DNA of 9,181 nt from Ruminococcaceae bacterium UBA794 (GTDB lineage Bacteria > Bacillota > Clostridia > Oscillospirales > Ruminococcaceae). The notes beneath the pieces are model-generated. The model was not told the origin of the DNA. It did no database searches and saw only the letters and a program-made list of their open reading frames with translations. Both the position numbers and the translations under genes were made by a program. The stretch is taken from assembly GCA_002304735.1 (NCBI GenBank), contig DBIU01000032.1:212-9392 (forward strand), in the 5' to 3' direction. Positions 5,189-9,181 of this stretch are shown one piece after another. Within the stretch, counting starts at the first letter, position 1. Each line of letters opens with the position of its first letter.

Positions 5189-5429
5189 AAAAATTATCAT
5201 CGAAATATCGCAAAGCAAAGCGGTTTATGAGCATTTCAGCACCTTTATTTTTATAGCAAATTCACACCCAAAAAACACCTAAAAAACGGGTATTTTTGAG
5301 GGGTAATTTAGGGCAAAAAATTACGGCAATTTTTACACAAAAAATAACGCTTGAAAATTGCAGATTTTCGGGCGAATTTAAGCCTTAAAATTAGGCGAAA
5401 TAATTTGATTTTTGAAAGGGATTTTTGCA
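5189..5429. other. AT-rich intergenic region before fakA, no gene seen
   Basis: About 240 bp without a credible open frame. It holds many A- and T-runs, two GGCGAA direct repeats (5371-5376 and 5394-5399) flanking the short palindrome TTTAAG-C-CTTAAA (5377-5389), and the ribosome site GAAAGGG (5414-5420) for fakA. I found no convincing -35/-10 pair: TTGAAA at 5351 and TTTACA at 5332 have no -10 at proper spacing. So it is open whether fakA is read through from the Asp23 gene or has its own promoter. I found no strong GC-rich terminator either. Confidence 0.5.
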
Positions 5430-7049
5430 ATGTCAATCAACGGACAACTTCTCCGCGACGCGGTTATTTCCGGTGCGAATAACGTGCGCAACAAGCGAGT
5501 TGAGGTGGACGAGCTTAACGTTTTCCCCGTGCCGGACGGCGACACGGGAACGAATATGTCAATGACCATCGGAAACGCAATCGGCGAGCTTTCAAACATT
5601 CCCGACGGCGCGCCGGTCGGCGAGGTGGCGAAAAAGGCGGCTTCGGCGATGCTGAGGGGCGCGCGCGGCAACTCGGGAGTAATTCTCTCGCTGCTGTTCA
5701 GAGGGCTGTCGAAGGGGCTTGCGGGCAAGGACGAGGCAAATTCGGCGGAGCTTTCTGCGGCGCTGAAGCTCGGCGTTGACGCGGCGTACAAGTCGGTTAT
5801 GAAGCCGACCGAGGGAACAATTCTCACGGTTGTGCGCGAGGCTTGGGAGAACACCGAGAAAATCGCGTCGCGCTCGACAACGGAGCTGTTTTTCGAGAGT
5901 TTTATAGACGAGGCGAAAAAGTCGCTCGAGCGCACGCCCGAGCTGCTTCCCGTGCTAAAGAAAGCGGGCGTCGTGGACGCGGGCGGAATGGGACTCGTGG
6001 TAATACTTGAGGGTATGCACAGCGTGATTTCCGGGCGCGGAATGATTGCCGACGAGTCCGAAAAGATGAAGAGCGCGGCGGCTTCCGAGGCGGAAAAAAG
6101 CGAGATGAAGTTCGGCTACGGAACGGAGTTTGTGATAAAGAAGAACGCGGGCGCGAAGGACCCGACGGCGCTCTCCGCGTACCTTGAAACCATCGGCGAC
6201 AGCATTGCAATCGCTGACGAGGACGATTTTATTCACGTTAACGTTCATACTGACCACCCCGGAAAGGCGCTTGAAGAAGGGTTGAAATTCGGCAGTTTAA
6301 CCAAAGTTACAGTAACAAATTTGTCGGAAAAGACGGAAAATCTTGTGAAAGCGTCCAAGAGCAATCGCAAATCTCCCGTTGAGCCTGTGAACGAGTTCGG
6401 ATTTGTCGCGGTTGCGGCAGGCGCGGGGCTTGAGGCGCTGTTCAAGGACCTCGGCGCGGACAATGTGGTGAGCGGCGGACAGACGATGAACCCGTCGACC
6501 GAGGACATTCTCGAGGCAATCGGACAAACTCCCGCGAAGAACGTGTTCGTTTTGCCGAATAACAAGAACATAATAATGGCGGCGGAGCAGGCGGCGCGGC
6601 TTGCGGACAGGAAAGTGTGCGTGCTTCAGACGCGCAATATTCCGCAGGGCGTCACAGCGATGATGAATTTTGACGCGTCGGCGGATTTTGCGGCGAACCG
6701 CGCGGCGATGACGGAGGCGTTCGACCGCGTTGGAAGCGGTCAGATAACCTACGCGGTGCGCGATTCCGACTATGATGGTCATAAAATCAAGCAGGGTGAA
6801 ATTCTTGCGATGGAAAACGGGAAAATCGTGTTCACCGAAAAGACCGTCGGAAAGGCGCTGACGAAGCTTGTGAAGCGAATGATAAGCTCGTCGTCAGGCT
6901 TTGTGACGGTGATTTACGGCGCCGACGTTTCGGACGACGACGCTTCCGAGGCTTACGAACAGCTTCGCGCGAAGCTCGGTTCGGACATCGAGGTTGCGCT
7001 TGTGAACGGCGGACAGCCCGTGTACTACTACATAATCTCGGTTGAGTGA
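5430..7049 (+). CDS. fakA: Fatty acid kinase catalytic subunit FakA (DAK/DhaL - DegV-like, YloV)
   Basis: FakA binds ATP and phosphorylates fatty acids held by a FakB carrier protein, feeding host or recycled fatty acids into phospholipid synthesis. The 539-residue protein has three parts: an N-terminal DhaL-type nucleotide domain (about 1-200), a middle domain (about 225-300), and a C-terminal EDD/DegV-like part (about 320-539). The DhaL metal/ATP motif NVFPVPDGDTGTNMSMTI (30-47) carries the acidic ligands, and RGARGNSGVILS (76-87) and DAGGMGLVVILEG (183-195) are the other nucleotide-site loops. The middle domain normally reads GYCTEF and VHVHT; here it is GYGTEF (229-234) and VNVHT (270-274), so two putative zinc ligands look replaced. 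No fakB is in this window. The start ATG 5430 has GAAAGGG 9 nt upstream; the in-frame TTG at 5412 overlaps that site. It lies upstream of recG as in other Firmicutes. Confidence 0.93.
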   Translation: MSINGQLLRDAVISGANNVRNKRVEVDELNVFPVPDGDTGTNMSMTIGNAIGELSNIPDGAPVGEVAKKAASAMLRGARGNSGVILSLLFRGLSKGLAGKDEANSAELSAALKLGVDAAYKSVMKPTEGTILTVVREAWENTEKIASRSTTELFFESFIDEAKKSLERTPELLPVLKKAGVVDAGGMGLVVILEGMHSVISGRGMIADESEKMKSAAASEAEKSEMKFGYGTEFVIKKNAGAKDPTALSAYLETIGDSIAIADEDDFIHVNVHTDHPGKALEEGLKFGSLTKVTVTNLSEKTENLVKASKSNRKSPVEPVNEFGFVAVAAGAGLEALFKDLGADNVVSGGQTMNPSTEDILEAIGQTPAKNVFVLPNNKNIIMAAEQAARLADRKVCVLQTRNIPQGVTAMMNFDASADFAANRAAMTEAFDRVGSGQITYAVRDSDYDGHKIKQGEILAMENGKIVFTEKTVGKALTKLVKRMISSSSGFVTVIYGADVSDDDASEAYEQLRAKLGSDIEVALVNGGQPVYYYIISVE

Positions 7050-7100
7050 GATTGTGAAGATTTAACGAATTTTGATGAATAATATTGTCTAAAATAACGA

Positions 7101-7130
7101 AATTCCCCGCTTAATTGCGGGGTAATTTGT
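7101..7130 (+). terminator. GC-rich stem-loop between fakA and recG
   Basis: CCCCGC (7105-7110) and GCGGGG (7117-7122) form a perfect 6-bp stem with a TTAATT loop. Flanking AAATT and TAATTT extend it with one bulge. The T-tract after it is weak (TAATTTGT), so it may be a partial terminator or attenuator before recG rather than a full stop. It lies 55 nt after the fakA stop and 27 nt before the recG start. Confidence 0.5.
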
Positions 7131-7149
7131 ATGGTGAATAATAACAAAA

Positions 7150-9159
7150 ATGGAAATAACTTACTTAAAAGGCGTCGGACCAAGGCGCGCCGAACTCTAC
7201 GCAAAGCTCGGAATAACAACCGCGGAGCAGCTTCTGAAGCTGTATCCGCGCGATTATATCGACTTCACGCACCCCGCGAAAATCCGCGAATTGCAGGCGG
7301 GCGAGAGCGCGGTATTTCGCGCGGCGGTTGACCGAAAGAGCGCACCGTTCTCGCAGTACGCGAAAATGGCGGTGTACAAGGCGCTGCTGACGGACGGCGA
7401 GGGCGAAATCACGGCGGTTTTCTTCAACACAAAGTACACGTTCGACAAGCTTGAATTATACAAAGAGTATTTATTTTACGGGAGAATAAGCGGCGATTTA
7501 ATGGGATTGCAGGTAAATTCGCCGATTTTTCTGCCTGTTGACAAAACAGGCTTGCTCGCGAAATATCCTTTAACGGCGGGACTTTCACGGGATATCGTAA
7601 GTAAAAATATCTCGTCTGCGCTTGAAATAATCAAGGTTCCGGAGAGGCTTCCCGAGAGCGTTGTAAAAAAATACTCTCTGTTATCAGCGGACGACGCAAT
7701 CCGCAAAATTCACTTCCCGAAATCGCGCGACGAGTACCAAGCCGCGCGGAAAAGGCTCGTATTCGAGGAGCTTTTGTCGCTTAAGCTCGGGCTTTCGCGG
7801 CTGAAAACGCGCGGGCGAAGCCTTTCGGGCGCGGTTATGAGCGAGGTTTCGCTGTCAGAATTTTACAGGTCGCTGCCGTTTGAGCCGACAAACGCGCAGC
7901 TCAGAGCAATTTCAGATTGCATTGCCGATATGAAACGTATTTACCCGATGAACCGACTCGTTCAGGGAGATGTCGGTTCGGGAAAAACTCTTGTGGCGGC
8001 TGCGGCGGCATTTTTTGCGCAGCGAAACGGCTTTCAGACCTCGGTTATGGCGCCGACAGAAGTTCTCGCGGCGCAGCATTATGAAACATTCCGCGCGTTC
8101 CTCGAGCCGCTTGGAATAAGGGCTGCGCTGCTTTCTGGAGCGCTTTCCGCCGCCGAAAAAAAGCGCGTTCGCGCGGCTGCCGCAAGCGGTGAAATCGACG
8201 TATTAATCGGCACTCAAGCGTTAATTCAGCGAAGCAGCGCGATGAAGCGGCTGGGGCTTGCGATTGTCGACGAGCAGCACAGATTTGGCGTTTACCAGCG
8301 CTCGGAGCTTGCCGAAAAAGGCGCGAACCCGCATATTCTCGCGATGTCTGCGACGCCGATTCCGCGAACGCTCGCGCTGATTATGTACGGCGACCTCGAC
8401 GTTTCCGTGATAAACGAAATGCCGCGCGGACGGCTTCCCGTCAAGACTTACGCGGTTGACTCCACGTTCCGAAAGCGCGTTTACGCTTTCATCAAAAAGC
8501 ACATTGCCGCAGGAAAGCAAGCGTTCATTGTATGCCCTCTTGTTGAAGAAAACGAGCAATTCTCCGAGAAACAGAGCGCGATAAAGTACTACAACGAGCT
8601 TTGCGCGGGTGAATTTTCAGGAATACCGACAGGGCTTTTGTTCGGCAAAATGAAGCAAAGTGAAAAAGAAGCGATAATGCGGGACTTCCACGAAAACAGG
8701 CTAAAGCTGCTTGTTTCGACAACGGTAATCGAGGTTGGAATAGACGTGCCGAACGCGGTTGTGATGCTGATTGAGAACGCGGAGCAGTTTGGCTTGTCGC
8801 AGCTTCACCAGCTTCGCGGGCGCGTCGGCAGAGGCAGCGAGCAGAGCTTTTGCATATTAATGTCCGACAGCAAAACCGACTACGCCAAAGCGCGGTTTGA
8901 CGCGATGTGCGGCACAACGGACGGCTATAAAATCGCGGATACCGACCTTGCGCTGCGCGGTCCGGGCAACTTTTTCGGCAAGGAACAGCACGGCTTGCCG
9001 CCAATGAAAGTCGCGGATTTGGCTGACGACGCGGAGGTGCTGACCGAAGTCGAGAAGCTCGCCGAGGACATACTCGCCCGCGACCCCGCCCTCTCAGCCC
9101 CCGAAAACGCAGGTCTGCGCGAAAACGTCGAGGAGCTGTTCAGGGCAGGTCAGCTTTAA
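7150..9159 (+). CDS. recG: ATP-dependent DNA helicase RecG
   Basis: RecG is a double-stranded DNA translocase that reverses stalled replication forks and processes branched DNA. The 669-residue protein is full length (family about 680-700). It has the N-terminal wedge/OB-fold region with the start motif YLKGVGPRRAELYAKLGI (5-22) and YPRDY (32-36), then two RecA-like domains. Walker A is GDVGSGKT (273-280), motif Ia APTEVLAAQH (301-310), motif II DEQH (374-377), motif III MSATPIPRT (399-407), and motif VI QLRGRVGRG (554-562). The RecG translocation (TRG) segment DLALRGPGNFFGKEQHGLP (599-617) follows. The usual T/K-R before QxG is K-E here, more like Mfd. The ribosome site is weak: GGTGA at 7133-7137 is 12 nt from the ATG, so translation may be low. 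It follows fakA by 100 nt across a stem-loop, and its stop lies 22 nt before the window end. Confidence 0.97.
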   Translation: MEITYLKGVGPRRAELYAKLGITTAEQLLKLYPRDYIDFTHPAKIRELQAGESAVFRAAVDRKSAPFSQYAKMAVYKALLTDGEGEITAVFFNTKYTFDKLELYKEYLFYGRISGDLMGLQVNSPIFLPVDKTGLLAKYPLTAGLSRDIVSKNISSALEIIKVPERLPESVVKKYSLLSADDAIRKIHFPKSRDEYQAARKRLVFEELLSLKLGLSRLKTRGRSLSGAVMSEVSLSEFYRSLPFEPTNAQLRAISDCIADMKRIYPMNRLVQGDVGSGKTLVAAAAAFFAQRNGFQTSVMAPTEVLAAQHYETFRAFLEPLGIRAALLSGALSAAEKKRVRAAAASGEIDVLIGTQALIQRSSAMKRLGLAIVDEQHRFGVYQRSELAEKGANPHILAMSATPIPRTLALIMYGDLDVSVINEMPRGRLPVKTYAVDSTFRKRVYAFIKKHIAAGKQAFIVCPLVEENEQFSEKQSAIKYYNELCAGEFSGIPTGLLFGKMKQSEKEAIMRDFHENRLKLLVSTTVIEVGIDVPNAVVMLIENAEQFGLSQLHQLRGRVGRGSEQSFCILMSDSKTDYAKARFDAMCGTTDGYKIADTDLALRGPGNFFGKEQHGLPPMKVADLADDAEVLTEVEKLAEDILARDPALSAPENAGLRENVEELFRAGQL

Positions 9160-9181
9160 TTCAGTGCCTCCGGCGGCTTAA

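Noticed and set aside
5259..5304. Terminator-like pairing of CCCAAAAAACACC with GGGTATTTTTGAGGGG
   Set aside because: Pairing needs several bulges and there is no clean T-tract; likely chance pairing of A- and T-runs.

Overview
The window reads as a stretch of core chromosome from a Clostridia-type Firmicute. I infer this from three things: the gene order Asp23/Gls24-family protein (YloU-like) - DAK/DegV-like kinase (YloV/FakA-like) - recG, which is the classic Firmicutes order; an ACT-domain protein followed by a PFL (DUF711) protein; and an Lrp/AsnC regulator next to a class I aminotransferase. Shine-Dalgarno sequences are strong (GGAGG, AAGGGAG, AAGGAG), and at least two genes start with TTG. 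Most genes are moderately GC-rich, with many GCG/CGC codons. The intergenic regions and one isolated gene (3175-3726, minus) are clearly AT-richer. I cannot name a species.

Left part (1-3185): a divergent amino-acid-type module. On the minus strand an ACT-domain protein (89 aa) is followed, 18 nt after its stop, by a PFL/DUF711 protein that runs out of the window at position 1. On the plus strand an Lrp/AsnC regulator is followed, 19 nt after its stop, by a PLP-dependent aminotransferase. The two transcription units share a 188-bp control region. There I see two face-to-face sigma-A-type promoters, both TTTACA with a 17-nt spacer, arranged with exact two-fold symmetry around position 1433. 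Their -35 boxes lie inside the arms of a perfect 10-bp inverted repeat. This suggests joint control of both units, plausibly by the Lrp protein itself.

Middle (3175-3726, minus): a lone phage-type replication/HTH protein, convergent with the aminotransferase and overlapping its 3' end by 11 bp. It has its own promoter and is AT-rich. A good intrinsic terminator for the aminotransferase transcript lies inside its coding sequence, on the other strand.

Right part (3811-9159, all plus): ispE (MEP isoprenoid pathway), an Asp23/Gls24-family protein behind its own extended -10 promoter, a 318-bp AT-rich gap that opens with about seven degenerate 11-bp tandem repeats, fakA (fatty-acid kinase ATP-binding subunit), a GC-rich stem-loop, and recG (replication fork helicase), complete at 9159. 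The last 22 bases hold nothing I can call.

I see no new defence system, CRISPR array, insertion sequence, tRNA or rRNA. The most notable signals are the symmetric divergent promoter/operator, the terminator embedded in an opposing gene, the solitary phage-like gene, the 11-bp repeats, and the apparent loss of two putative zinc ligands in FakA.
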